Position numbers and translations under genes: made by a program. Below, piece by piece: positions 21,901-30,027 of a DNA stretch of 46,888 nucleotides. The notes below the pieces were generated by a model. That model saw nothing but the letters and a program-made list of their open reading frames with translations, was not told the origin of the DNA and did not search any database. Positions within the stretch are counted from its first letter, which is position 1. Every line of letters begins with the position of its first letter. The DNA comes from an uncultured Bacteroidales bacterium (GTDB lineage: Bacteria; Bacteroidota; Bacteroidia; Bacteroidales; F082): NCBI GenBank assembly GCA_947303335.1, contig CAMYYB010000015.1, forward strand, positions 1 to 46,888. The letters run 5' to 3'.

Positions 21901-23226
21901 TTATCTTCTGAGTGATTCCAAAAACTGTTCCACCGCAGCATATGACACCGTCCTGTCCTTGAAATATTCCCTCGCCTTTTTCTTATCCTCATCTGAGGCA
22001 TTCAGCTGGTTCAGGATGTTGTTCAAGTGCATCTTCATGTGTCCGGCTTGGATGCCTTTTGTGGTCAGGGAGCGTACAGCAGAGAAATTGTTGGCCAGAC
22101 CCATAGTAGCTGCAATCATCATCAATTCAGGGGCGGTGGGATTGCCTAAAAGTTCAAGGGTCTTTTTCGCCAAAGGATGCAGGCTGGTCAGACCACCAAC
22201 GGTGCCTAAAGCCATCGGGACCTCCAATTCGAAGTGGAAGATGCCATTTTCTATCGTGACAGAAGAAAGGCTCTCATAGTGTCCGTTGCGCGAGGCAAAG
22301 GTGTGTCCTGCTGCTTCTACAGCCCGGAAGTCATTGCCTGTGGCAATCACCACTGCGTCGATGCCGTTGTAGATGCCTTTATTATGAGTTGTGGCTCGGT
22401 CAGTATCGACGTGGGCAATGTCGACGGCTTTCTTGAATTTCTTGGCGTATTCGGCACCTGAAAGATGTTCGTCGATGCCGTTCAGCTGTTCCACGGGGCA
22501 TTCTACCCAGACTTTAACACGGCAGTCCGGCGTATTGTTTGACAGGATAGTCATAATGATTTCCACCTTGCGGAGGTCTTCGGGCAGGTCTTTCTGCTCG
22601 GCGAAGAAGTCCTGTAGGCTGTGACCGAACTGCTCCAATGCGGAGTTGATAAAGTTGGCTCCCATCGCGTTGCCTGTGCCAAACTCAACACGAATCTGGT
22701 AATAGTCAGGGATTTGTGCGGTATAGTCGATAAGCTGCATCCTGAGGATGCCGCCGCCGCGTTTCCGCATTTTTGAGGTCATTTCGTCGGTATCGGCCAA
22801 CAAGCGTTTCTCAATTGCGGGGAACAGTTCAAACAGTTTTTCCTTATTTCCGCTCCAGCCGAAATGTACCTGTCCGACTTTGCGGACATCGATAACCTCG
22901 GCATGAAACCCGCCTCTGTCGCCCCAGAACTTGGCTGCCGCTGAGGCCGCCGCCACCACGGAACTTTCCTCAATGACCATCGGCACGACATAATCCTTGC
23001 CATTGATGGTCACATTGGGCGAGATGCCGTATGGGATGAAGAAATTGGTGATGGTGTTCTCGCTGAACTCGTCAAAGAGCTGCTGCTGCTTCGAGTCGGG
23101 ATGCCAATAGCTTTTCAGCAGATTGACCACCTCGCCTGGATTCTCGAAGTAGTTGGCAATCAGCTTCAGCTTCTCTTCCTTGAGCAGCTTGGAAAAGCCC
23201 TTTTTTATGCGTTCGCGAGTAGCCAT
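21901..23226 (-). CDS. mvaA: Hydroxymethylglutaryl-CoA reductase, class II
   Basis: A 441-residue enzyme reducing HMG-CoA to mevalonate. Motifs: VIEESSVVAAASAAAKFW (catalytic Glu region, about residue 86), GTGNAMGANF, DRATTHNKGIYNGIDAV (catalytic Lys), VPMALGTVGG and IQAGHMKMH (catalytic His). The length and HNKG form fit the bacterial class II type. It begins six bases after the DUF4468 stop, so it may be cotranscribed with the exported-protein genes upstream. Confidence 0.95.
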   Translation of the reverse strand: MATRERIKKGFSKLLKEEKLKLIANYFENPGEVVNLLKSYWHPDSKQQQLFDEFSENTITNFFIPYGISPNVTINGKDYVVPMVIEESSVVAAASAAAKFWGDRGGFHAEVIDVRKVGQVHFGWSGNKEKLFELFPAIEKRLLADTDEMTSKMRKRGGGILRMQLIDYTAQIPDYYQIRVEFGTGNAMGANFINSALEQFGHSLQDFFAEQKDLPEDLRKVEIIMTILSNNTPDCRVKVWVECPVEQLNGIDEHLSGAEYAKKFKKAVDIAHVDTDRATTHNKGIYNGIDAVVIATGNDFRAVEAAGHTFASRNGHYESLSSVTIENGIFHFELEVPMALGTVGGLTSLHPLAKKTLELLGNPTAPELMMIAATMGLANNFSAVRSLTTKGIQAGHMKMHLNNILNQLNASDEDKKKAREYFKDRTVSYAAVEQFLESLRR

Positions 23227-23232
23227 AATGGT

Positions 23233-23757
23233 TTACCAATCCTCCTCTATTATCACTTTTTCCGGTACGAGACTCTCCTCAAACTTTTGTCCCCAATCCT
23301 CTCCAAAGGCGGCCATCTGGTTCAAATACGAGTCCCAGATGGGCTGATACAGCGGGTCTTCCTTGTTCATCCATTCCTCACAGGGATGGTTGCTTTGGGT
23401 CTTCTGCATGAAGTCGGTCAGGGTGTAACGCACACGTCCTTCACGTACCTCGATGGTAAAATAATAAGTAATCCAGGGCCATTTCGACTTGACGGGGTCG
23501 CCGTTGTCAAGCTGGAATTGATGCTTGCCTTTCATCGTGCGTCCATCATTTTGCTGCAGGATGGTGGAAGGACTCTTATAGTAAGAGTTCATAAAATTAC
23601 TGTAAATGCGGTTGAATACCTCATCCTGAGTACCTTCCGTAGGAATAACTTTGCGGAAACAAATCTTCTCAGTTTTGGCGTCGATAGGCAGGTTGGACTG
23701 GGCATAGACAGCCGTAGCAAACAAGGCGGCGATGATGAACAAAACAGTTTTTTTCAT
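23233..23757 (-). CDS. Exported DUF4468-type protein
   Basis: A 174-residue protein with a signal peptide (MKKTVLFIIAALFATAVYA) and the DUF4468-like pattern: KICFRKVIPTEGTQDEVFNRIY near residue 31, a basic middle (TMKGKHQFQL) and VREGRVRYTLTDF. Function of the family is unknown; members are extracytoplasmic in Bacteroidota. It has its own -7 box 16 bases upstream and HMG-CoA reductase follows almost directly. Confidence 0.75.
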   Translation of the reverse strand: MKKTVLFIIAALFATAVYAQSNLPIDAKTEKICFRKVIPTEGTQDEVFNRIYSNFMNSYYKSPSTILQQNDGRTMKGKHQFQLDNGDPVKSKWPWITYYFTIEVREGRVRYTLTDFMQKTQSNHPCEEWMNKEDPLYQPIWDSYLNQMAAFGEDWGQKFEESLVPEKVIIEEDW

Positions 23758-23773
23758 GGTTTGAAATTTTTGA

Positions 23774-23781
23774 CAAAATTA
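23774..23781 (-). promoter_or_regulatory. -7 box before DUF4468 and HMG-CoA reductase
   Basis: TAATTTTG on the minus strand 16 nt before the ATG at 23757. It could drive the DUF4468 gene, mvaA and genes further on. Confidence 0.5.
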
Positions 23782-23840
23782 GTAATAATTCGGTTTGATA
23801 TTGCATATAAACCGTGAATCTTGCAAATTTTAGGCCAAAA

Positions 23841-24683
23841 TCAAAGCGGAATCATTTGCGAATCGTCCGAACAGTCGACATTGATTTGCGGATTGCCCTT
23901 GTAATACAAGGTGGAAGCCGAAAGAAGGAACCCGCTCATGGTTTCCGTAACATTGACGGTGGCCTCCGACTCACCATCTAAATAAACATTCATGTCTTTC
24001 ACTTCGGCCTGAACCATATTAATGGTGCCTGCATCCTTAACCTCAATGGATGCTGAGGGCATCGAACCGTCGAAAACGATAAGTTGCGAGGAAATACCTA
24101 CACCTGTGGTGAAGGATTGTTCGACATTAAAACAACCCTTGCAGGAAGACCCCTTATGTGCGTAGACGGAGCAATTTGTTCCATTAAAGTTTACACCATA
24201 CATGTGCGAATTATATGATAAATCTATGCCACACGATTGGGAAGTAACTGCGAAACCGTTGCAAACAGAACCGTTGTGCAACTCAATATTCACAGCTTCC
24301 AGTTCGAAAAGCCCTTCCATAGTGATGACAGAGGCGTTATTGACCTTAATGTAAAGATGTTCTCTTTCCGAAGTATGCACTTTTGCCTTGAAAACTGACC
24401 CAGGCTGTTTGTAAACAGCCCCATTGAACTCAATTTGCAGCCAACCGTTTGTATCCCAAACCGAAACGTATTCTTCCAAATAGGCGGAGTATTCCAGTTC
24501 CACATAGGACTTCAGGCTATCATAGACGAAAGTGACATCCCATGCGTCATCGACATAAAACAGTGAGATGTTAGTGTTTTCATATACGGTTTTCTGCTTG
24601 AGGGTCATATCGGGGTCTTTCTTGCACGAGGTGGCAAAGCAAAGAGCCACGCAAAGGATGAGTAGGGTTTTAATCGTTTTCAT
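23841..24683 (-). CDS. DUF2807-type lipoprotein
   Basis: A 280-residue lipoprotein: signal with lipobox-like FATSC (Cys at about 20), then repeated short strands with many Ser, Val, Asn and Gly (LYIKVNNASVITMEGLFELE, VYLDGESEATVNV), matching the head-GIN/DUF2807 beta-helix-like domain. These are surface or periplasmic proteins of unknown function. It begins 28 bases after rlmH and is probably part of the same transcript. Confidence 0.75.
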   Translation of the reverse strand: MKTIKTLLILCVALCFATSCKKDPDMTLKQKTVYENTNISLFYVDDAWDVTFVYDSLKSYVELEYSAYLEEYVSVWDTNGWLQIEFNGAVYKQPGSVFKAKVHTSEREHLYIKVNNASVITMEGLFELEAVNIELHNGSVCNGFAVTSQSCGIDLSYNSHMYGVNFNGTNCSVYAHKGSSCKGCFNVEQSFTTGVGISSQLIVFDGSMPSASIEVKDAGTINMVQAEVKDMNVYLDGESEATVNVTETMSGFLLSASTLYYKGNPQINVDCSDDSQMIPL

Positions 24684-24711
24684 ATTATTTAAACGTTTTG
24701 TCGTTGAGTTA

Positions 24712-25185
24712 TTATTGATGATGATAAGGCTCGCCCTTCAGAATTGTGAAAGCACGATAAAGCTGCTCGACGAAGATGAGGCGCACCATTTGATGGCTGA
24801 AAGTCATGGATGAGAGCGACATCTTGGCGTTGGCACGGTCATAGACCTCTTGCGCAAAACCGTAGGGACCCCCGATGATGAAGACCAACCGTTTGGCACC
24901 CGAAGCCATCTGTTTTTCAAGGCTTTCGGCAAATTCCACCGAAGTAAACTGTTTGCCGTTTTCGTCCAAAAGGATGACTTGGTCACCGGGTTGCAGTTGT
25001 TGAAGAAGCAGGAAACTCTCGGCTTTTTTCTGTTGTTCCTCGCTGAGGGTCTTGCGGTTGCGCGGGTCGGGGATTTCTTTCATCTCGAACGAGGCGTAAT
25101 GTCCTATCCGTCCAACATATTTCTTGATGCCGGTGATGAGGTAGTCCTCGTCAGTTTTTCCTATGACGAGCAGCAGAATTTTCAT
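24712..25185 (-). CDS. rlmH: 23S rRNA pseudouridine-1915 N3-methyltransferase
   Basis: A 157-residue SPOUT methyltransferase with the start MKILLLVIGKT, the SAM-knot segments FIIGGPYGFAQEVYDRA and LSSMTFSHQMVRLIFVEQ and a C-terminal Tyr-His-containing end (EPYHHQ). Length matches the family. It methylates pseudouridine 1915 (E. coli numbering) in helix 69 of 23S rRNA. It overlaps ribF by four bases (ATGA). Confidence 0.95.
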   Translation of the reverse strand: MKILLLVIGKTDEDYLITGIKKYVGRIGHYASFEMKEIPDPRNRKTLSEEQQKKAESFLLLQQLQPGDQVILLDENGKQFTSVEFAESLEKQMASGAKRLVFIIGGPYGFAQEVYDRANAKMSLSSMTFSHQMVRLIFVEQLYRAFTILKGEPYHHQ

Positions 25186-26120
25186 TGCAAGATTTCTTTG
25201 GCTTTCTCTCGGTCTTGTTCCAGTTGGGCTTTCAAGGCTTCCAATCCGTTGAACTTCACCTCATCGCGGATGCGGTCGATGAAGTGGACACGAATTTGCT
25301 TCCCATACAGGTCGCCGTCGAAGTCGAACAGGTTGACCTCGATGATGGGTTGATTCTCTCCTCGGTCACCAATGGTGGGACGGTGCCCGATGTTGGCCAT
25401 TGCTTTATAGGACTTGCCGTCATAGTCGACAAGACAGGCAAAAACGCCGCCACGGTTGATGAGCATATATTCCTTGGGCAGTTCAAGGTTAGCCGTTGGG
25501 AATCCGAGGGTGCGGCCTATCTTATTGCCCACTAATACTTCAGCAGTAATAGAATAGGTGTAGCCCAGCAGTCGGTTGGCACTCTTCACGTTACCCACAG
25601 CGAGGGCGTTGCGGATTTTGGTGGAACTTACCGCGATATTCTCCACATCTTGTGCCTCCACCCGTTCCACTTGGAAATTGTATTTCCACATCATGTCGTT
25701 GAGCAGACCGAAGTCGCCCATGCGGTTTTTGCCGAAGTGATGGTCGTAGCCCACCACAATATAGGCAGGATGGATATGGTCGATGATGTATTCCTTGATA
25801 AACACTTCGGAAGGGGTACGTGAGAATTCTTTGGTAAAGTTGATGATGACCACGTTATCGATGCCAAACTCCTCAAATTTCTCAAGTTTCTCTTCGGGGG
25901 TGCAGAGGAAACGCAGGTTGGAACTGTCGATGTTGAGCACCTGACGCGGGTGGGGGCTGAAGGTGACCACAACAGTCTCTCCATTAATGCCTTGTGCCAG
26001 GCCCTTCATCTTGTTGAAGATGGCTTGATGCCCAACGTGGACACCATCGAAAGTGCCTATAGTGACTACGGCATTAGGGATGTTGCGGGCTTCTATGATG
26101 TTTCGAAAAATTTTCATCAT
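25182..26120 (-). CDS. ribF: Bifunctional riboflavin kinase/FAD synthetase
   Basis: A 312-residue enzyme making FMN and FAD. N-terminal FAD synthetase: VTIGTFDGVHVGHQAIF (nucleotidyltransferase HxGH), GYDHHFGKNRMGDFG, SSTKIRNAL. C-terminal flavokinase: GRTLGFPTANL and ANIGHRPTIGD. It starts within the end of asd (ATGATGA), either at 26120 or 26117, and its end overlaps rlmH, so asd-ribF-rlmH form one transcript. Confidence 0.95.
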   Translation of the reverse strand: MMKIFRNIIEARNIPNAVVTIGTFDGVHVGHQAIFNKMKGLAQGINGETVVVTFSPHPRQVLNIDSSNLRFLCTPEEKLEKFEEFGIDNVVIINFTKEFSRTPSEVFIKEYIIDHIHPAYIVVGYDHHFGKNRMGDFGLLNDMMWKYNFQVERVEAQDVENIAVSSTKIRNALAVGNVKSANRLLGYTYSITAEVLVGNKIGRTLGFPTANLELPKEYMLINRGGVFACLVDYDGKSYKAMANIGHRPTIGDRGENQPIIEVNLFDFDGDLYGKQIRVHFIDRIRDEVKFNGLEALKAQLEQDREKAKEILQ

Positions 26121-27115
26121 TCAAAAAACTGATGGATGATATATTGTGCTATTTGAACCGCATTAGTCGCTGCCCCTTTGCGGATGTTGTCGCTGACCAC
26201 CCAGAGGTTCAAACCGTTAGCGATGCTATAGTCGCGACGGATACGGCCCACGAAGACCTCGTCCTTGTCGTAGGCGGTGAGGGCCATAGGATAAAAGTTG
26301 GTGCTTGGGTCGTCTTGAACCACCACACCCGGCATTGCTGCCAACAACTTGTGAACTTCGTCTATTTTGAAAGGCTTCAAGGTTTCCACATTGACTGCCT
26401 CGCTGTGCCCTCCTGTAACAGGCACGCGGCACACGGTAGCGGTAATGGCAATGTTGGGGTCACGCAGTATTTTTCGTGTCTCGTTCACCAGCTTCTCTTC
26501 CTCGGTGGTATAGCCGTTGTCGCAGAAATCACCCCCTTGAGGGAGAACGTTGCGATAAATCTGATGCGGATAGGCGGGTTTTGTAAGGAGGCATTGAATG
26601 CGTCCTTCTTCATAATCTAACTGATTAATCCCCTTCACGCCGCTACCACTCACACTTTGATAGGTGGAAATCACCAAGCGTTTGATGCTGTACGCCTTAT
26701 GTATAGGGGCCAAAGCCATCACCATCTGAATGGTGGAACAGTTGGGATTGGCAATGATGTGGGTCTCGGTGGTGATGGTGTCGGCATTAATCTCAGGCAC
26801 CACTAAAGGTACATCTTTCTCCATGCGCCAGGCAGAGCTGTTGTCGATGACAAAAGTGCCGTTGGCGGCAAAACGAGGGGCGTATTGCTTGGAAGCCATA
26901 GCACCAGCTGAGAAGATGGCAATGTCAGGATGCTTGTCAATCGCTTCTTCGACGCTGACCAGTTTATGGGTTTTGCCTTGAAAGACCATCTCTTTGCCTA
27001 CGGAGTGTTCCGAGGCAGCCACAATCAATTCATCGATATGAACCTTTTGTTCATCAAGAACTTGGAGCATCTTTGAGCCTACCAACCCGGTGGCTCCCAC
27101 CACTGCTATTTTCAT
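26117..27115 (-). CDS. asd: Aspartate-semialdehyde dehydrogenase
   Basis: A 332-residue NADP enzyme in lysine, methionine and threonine synthesis. N-terminal VVGATGLVGSKMLQVL binds NADP; IANPNCSTIQMVMAL holds the active-site Cys (about residue 128); STYQSVSGSGVKG and RVPVTGGHSE (substrate and catalytic His) follow. Length is normal. A -7 box lies 26 bases upstream and ribF overlaps its stop. Confidence 0.95.
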   Translation of the reverse strand: MKIAVVGATGLVGSKMLQVLDEQKVHIDELIVAASEHSVGKEMVFQGKTHKLVSVEEAIDKHPDIAIFSAGAMASKQYAPRFAANGTFVIDNSSAWRMEKDVPLVVPEINADTITTETHIIANPNCSTIQMVMALAPIHKAYSIKRLVISTYQSVSGSGVKGINQLDYEEGRIQCLLTKPAYPHQIYRNVLPQGGDFCDNGYTTEEEKLVNETRKILRDPNIAITATVCRVPVTGGHSEAVNVETLKPFKIDEVHKLLAAMPGVVVQDDPSTNFYPMALTAYDKDEVFVGRIRRDYSIANGLNLWVVSDNIRKGAATNAVQIAQYIIHQFFE

Positions 27116-27141
27116 TCTCTTATCCTTTTGTTATCAAAGCG

Positions 27142-27149
27142 CAAAAGTA
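27142..27149 (-). promoter_or_regulatory. -7 box of asd-ribF-rlmH
   Basis: TACTTTTG on the minus strand 26 nt before the asd ATG, in the gap after the polyprenyl synthase gene. This is a normal leader length. Confidence 0.6.
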
Positions 27150-27182
27150 GGAATTTTATTGCAATGAGGCTAAAGAGACGTG

Positions 27183-28013
27183 TTATTCTTCACGTTCTGC
27201 GCAGAAAAGAGTCAAATCGTGTAAGGCTTTATTGACTTCGGATAGGGGTAAGCTTTCCAAGGAATGCAGGGCCTTCTCTGAATAGACTGGCAGCAAAGCC
27301 TTTGCGATTTCCATGTTCTCGCAGTCAATCAGGTCGTCACGCAACTGGAAGAGGATGCCGAAGTTGAGGCCGAAAGCAGAGATTTGTTGCACCAATTTGG
27401 GAGTAGCTTGCACCGATAGGGCACCCGCAGCACAGCAGGAACGCATTAGCATAGCAGTCTTACGGGTGATGATGTCAATGTATTTTGTTGTTTTTTCCGA
27501 CTGCGAGACGCAGTCGGCGACAAGGCTTTGCATCAGCTCCCCTTCGCTCATGGCGGCGGTGGTGCGGAGCATTTCGTTCAAAATGTCGGTATCGTTGGAA
27601 ATCAGCATCATGGCCTTTGCCAGTAGGTAGTCGCCAGACAGCACTGCCGAAAGGTTGCCGAACTGGGACTTCACTGAAGCTTTGCTACGCCTCATGTCCG
27701 AGTTATCCACCACATCATCGTGGATGAGGGTGGCAGTATGCACCATTTCTACGAAGGTGGCGGCTCTCAATGTTTGCTCGTTGACCTTTCCCAACAGCTT
27801 AGCGCTGAGCAGTACCAGGATGGGCCTTAGGCGTTTGCCTCGCGAGTCGCGTACATAGCGCATGATACTGCCCATAGGCTCAGTGTCGGACTGCAGAGTC
27901 TTGCCGAAGAAAGCTTCAAACTGAGCTAACTCAGCGGCGATGGGTGATATGATTTGCTGTAATGATTTCACGGGTGCAAAGGTAGGGATATTGTTGCACG
28001 TCTGACCTATCAT
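27183..28013 (-). CDS. Long-chain polyprenyl diphosphate synthase
   Basis: A 276-residue trans-prenyltransferase with the first Asp-rich motif LIHDDVVDNSDMRR (DDxxD) and second QLRDDLIDCE. It builds polyprenyl chains for quinones or carriers from units supplied by the mevalonate genes. It is shorter than the usual roughly 320 residues. Two starts are possible: ATG at 28013 (ATGA overlap with the PfkB gene), or GTG at 27971, which gives the family-like N-terminus VKSLQQIISPIAAEL and sits 5 nt past a -7 box. Confidence 0.88.
   Translation of the reverse strand: MIGQTCNNIPTFAPVKSLQQIISPIAAELAQFEAFFGKTLQSDTEPMGSIMRYVRDSRGKRLRPILVLLSAKLLGKVNEQTLRAATFVEMVHTATLIHDDVVDNSDMRRSKASVKSQFGNLSAVLSGDYLLAKAMMLISNDTDILNEMLRTTAAMSEGELMQSLVADCVSQSEKTTKYIDIITRKTAMLMRSCCAAGALSVQATPKLVQQISAFGLNFGILFQLRDDLIDCENMEIAKALLPVYSEKALHSLESLPLSEVNKALHDLTLFCAEREE
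27977..27984 (-). promoter_or_regulatory. -7 box near the polyprenyl synthase start
   Basis: TACCTTTG on the minus strand, between the ATG at 28013 and the GTG at 27971. If used, only the GTG could serve as start. Confidence 0.45.
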
Positions 28014-28909
28014 TGTGAGTTTTTCAGTGTTGCCACCAGTTTGTCGCTGATGTTGTTGCCTATCTGTTGACATACATCCTGACTCCAGCATTGGGCCATC
28101 TCGATGCGCTTGGCTTGGCTGTACTGGCCTTGCAGTAGGGCATAGATGTATCCAGCATTGAAGTTATCTCCGGCTCCTACGGTGCTGACGGTTTCTATTG
28201 CCTGTACGGGATAAGTCTCGCAGCCTTCGGGGGTATAGACGTGTATCGCGCGTGCTCCGTCGGTCAGTATCAATGTGTTGCAAAGGCGGCTCACCTTATT
28301 ATAGATATCATTCCCGTCGTGCAGGCCGTACAAATAGTCGAAGTCCTCCATTGATCCACGTACTACATCAGCCAGACGCATATTCTCCACAATGTTGGGC
28401 ATCACGTCTGGCAAATCGGCGATATGGTTTTTGCGGAAGTTGACATCATAATAAAGCCAGGCACCCGCCTCGCGTGCGGCACGCAATAACCCTCCCACAA
28501 CGGGTCGTATCACAGGGTTGATGGCGAAAAATGAGCCAAAAAGTATCACATCGTCCTCATTTATCTCAGGCAACTTTCCGTCTAATGACACAGATGCATG
28601 GTCTTTATAGAACACATATTGCGCATCGTTATGCTCATCGAGGAAAGCCAGCGAGATGTGCGACTTGACATTCTCGTGTCGGCAGACGTATTCTGATGAT
28701 ACGCCGTTATCCTTCAAGTAGTTGCAAATTATGTCGCCCACATGGTCCCCTCCGACCTCCGTCACCATACAGCATGGCACTCCGGCTCGTCCGATTGAGA
28801 CAATGCTGTTGAACGTCGAGCCGCCTGGCACAGCCTTCTGCGGTTGGTCATCCTTAAACAGAATGTCCAACACTGTTTCTCCTATTCCGATTACACGATT
28901 CATAGTCAT
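28010..28909 (-). CDS. PfkB-family sugar kinase
   Basis: A 299-residue ribokinase/fructokinase-like enzyme: N-terminal RVIGIGETVLDILF, GGSTFNSIVSIGRAGVP (first PfkB signature), and STVGAGDNFNAGYIYALL with the catalytic Asp (about residue 246). It phosphorylates a sugar or nucleoside; fructokinase is a reasonable guess but not proven. Start MTMNRV at 28909 (or MNRV at 28903) is chosen from the -7 box 21 bases upstream. Confidence 0.85.
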   Translation of the reverse strand: MTMNRVIGIGETVLDILFKDDQPQKAVPGGSTFNSIVSIGRAGVPCCMVTEVGGDHVGDIICNYLKDNGVSSEYVCRHENVKSHISLAFLDEHNDAQYVFYKDHASVSLDGKLPEINEDDVILFGSFFAINPVIRPVVGGLLRAAREAGAWLYYDVNFRKNHIADLPDVMPNIVENMRLADVVRGSMEDFDYLYGLHDGNDIYNKVSRLCNTLILTDGARAIHVYTPEGCETYPVQAIETVSTVGAGDNFNAGYIYALLQGQYSQAKRIEMAQCWSQDVCQQIGNNISDKLVATLKNSQ

Positions 28910-28930
28910 ATCTTGATTCAATTTATTGCG

Positions 28931-28938
28931 CAAAGGTA
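28931..28938 (-). promoter_or_regulatory. -7 box of the PfkB gene
   Basis: TACCTTTG on the minus strand, 21 nt before the ATG at 28909. Confidence 0.6.
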
Positions 28939-29270
28939 GTCATTTTTTTCAATCCGCCAAGCACCATGTTAGCGAGAGGTTGTTTGTTAAAATCCGAACT
29001 TATCCTTACATGGGAGTTAGGTTAGACTTAGGTTAGACTTACATCGGAGTTGGAAATTTGGAAGAAATGTTAAAGTGTCATCGCTTTTGCCACCAAATAA
29101 ATGTTAAATTATTATTAAACTCAACTTCGGTTGTCTCATCTGTTCAACTTTCCAATGCCTGAGACTCTTGGGTCGGTGGGACAAGCTCCTCTTTGTGTTT
29201 TTTCAACTGTAATTGTAACAACTGTAACAGAGAAAAACGCAACGTCCTCATAATCAGTTTTGCTACAGTT
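28939..29270. other. Non-coding, short-repeat-rich gap
   Basis: I see no gene. At 29006-29053 a short tandem of GGTTAGACTTA lies between TTACATGGGAGTT and TTACATCGGAGTT. From 29212 on come ACTGTAA/TTACAGT-type repeats (AACTGTAATTGTAACAACTG) leading to triple GCTACAGTT at the edge of the next repeat. Confidence 0.5.
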
Positions 29271-29324
29271 GCTACAGTTGCTACAGTTAAAAACACACCG
29301 AGAGCCGGTTGGTCATTTGGTCAT
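29271..29324. repeat. 54-bp direct repeat, left copy
   Basis: Matches 30028-30081 with one mismatch. It begins GCTACAGTTGCTACAGTT and contains CACCGAGAGCCGGTTGGTCA. It ends seven bases before the stop of the decayed ATPase. Confidence 0.9.
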
Positions 29325-29331
29325 CAACAGA

Positions 29332-29785
29332 TTATTCAGCTGAAAGTTGACGAGCCGCCATTCGATTCACTTCATCAATATTTAGTTGTGGCAAGTCCAC
29401 ATCTTCTGTATCATCGAATTCCAACAGGAAACCCATATAGGATGGGAGAGTCAGAAGCTGCCCCTCACGCCCCACATTGTAGTCGCCGAATTTAATGGCT
29501 TGATGGATATGGTATTTTTCAGGCTTACTCAAAACCGTGCGAATACTTTTGGCTTTGTTGGTTGTCGATTTCACCTCGCATGGGACGCATTCCCCTTTTT
29601 GTCGAATCAAAAAGTCCAATTCAAGACCGCTGTCTTTGTGATAATAATAAAGGTTCTGACCTTTTTTGTGCAGGAAATCGGCCATAATCCCTTCGAAGAT
29701 GGCTCCTTTGTATCCAAACAACCGGGTTGTGCTTTACTGTTTTCTTCCATTGAAGCAGTGTATTCTCAATTTTTCGTTTCAGCAT
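29332..29785 (-). pseudogene. Decayed AAA ATPase/DUF4143 gene with internal deletion
   Basis: The minus strand from ATG at 29785 reads MLKRKIENTLLQWKKT, the standard N-terminus of the AAA/DUF4143 ATPase family, for about 25 codons. The frame then shifts by one near 29720 and continues as the family C-terminus (YKGAIFEGIMADFLHKK, then LELDFLIRQKGECVPCEVKS, a PD-(D/E)XK-like core) to the stop at 29332. Walker A and B and about 280 residues are missing, so an internal deletion destroyed the gene. The promoter and operator-like array upstream remain. A short product of about 129 residues from a TTG is possible but unlikely to be functional. Confidence 0.82.
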
Positions 29786-29811
29786 AATAGTTGCTTTACC
29801 AATTCACGGAG

Positions 29812-29819
29812 CAAAATTA
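29812..29819 (-). promoter_or_regulatory. -7 box of the decayed ATPase gene
   Basis: TAATTTTG on the minus strand 26 nt before the ATG at 29785. It touches the first unit of the 32-33 bp array. Confidence 0.55.
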
Positions 29820-29932
29820 CACTTTTTCCAACGAATAATTCCGTTTTTATACACTTTTTCCAACGAATGTTTTTTAAATCATTACACTTTTTCCAGCGAA
29901 TCGTCCGAGATTCTTACACTTTTTTTATTCTG
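29818..29932. repeat. Four-unit array with 32-33 bp period
   Basis: TACACTTTTTCCAACGAAT begins at 29818 and 29850, with one change at 29883 and a degenerate fourth unit at 29915. Spacing is 32, 33 and 32 bp, about three helical turns. It abuts the -7 box upstream of the decayed ATPase, so it looks like a set of protein-binding sites. Not a CRISPR: the non-repeated parts are only 13-14 bp and no cas gene is near. Confidence 0.75.
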
Positions 29933-30013
29933 CACGCAGAATACGCATAACAATGGGAAGCGTGAAGCGACGTGAAGTGGGCGTCCAGTAGTTTCTGCGA
30001 GTTCTGCGTGAGA
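29933..30013. repeat. Solo GxxExxY-type palindromic repeat
   Basis: Begins CACGCAGAATACGCA and ends TTCTGCGTGAGA, like the two 91-bp repeats around the GxxExxY gene. The interior also aligns (GAAGCGTGAAGCGAC, GTCCAGTAG) but is diverged and 10 bp shorter. No GxxExxY gene is attached. Confidence 0.7.
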
Positions 30014-30027
30014 AAGATATGGTTCAT

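Noticed and set aside
29332-29721. A functional 129-residue protein from a TTG start
   Set aside because: The N-terminal codons of the ATPase family are present upstream in another frame, so this is the tail of a deleted gene.
29818-29932. Possible CRISPR array
   Set aside because: Units are 19 bp with 13-14 bp between them, the last is degenerate, and no cas genes are present. The position at a promoter fits operator sites better.
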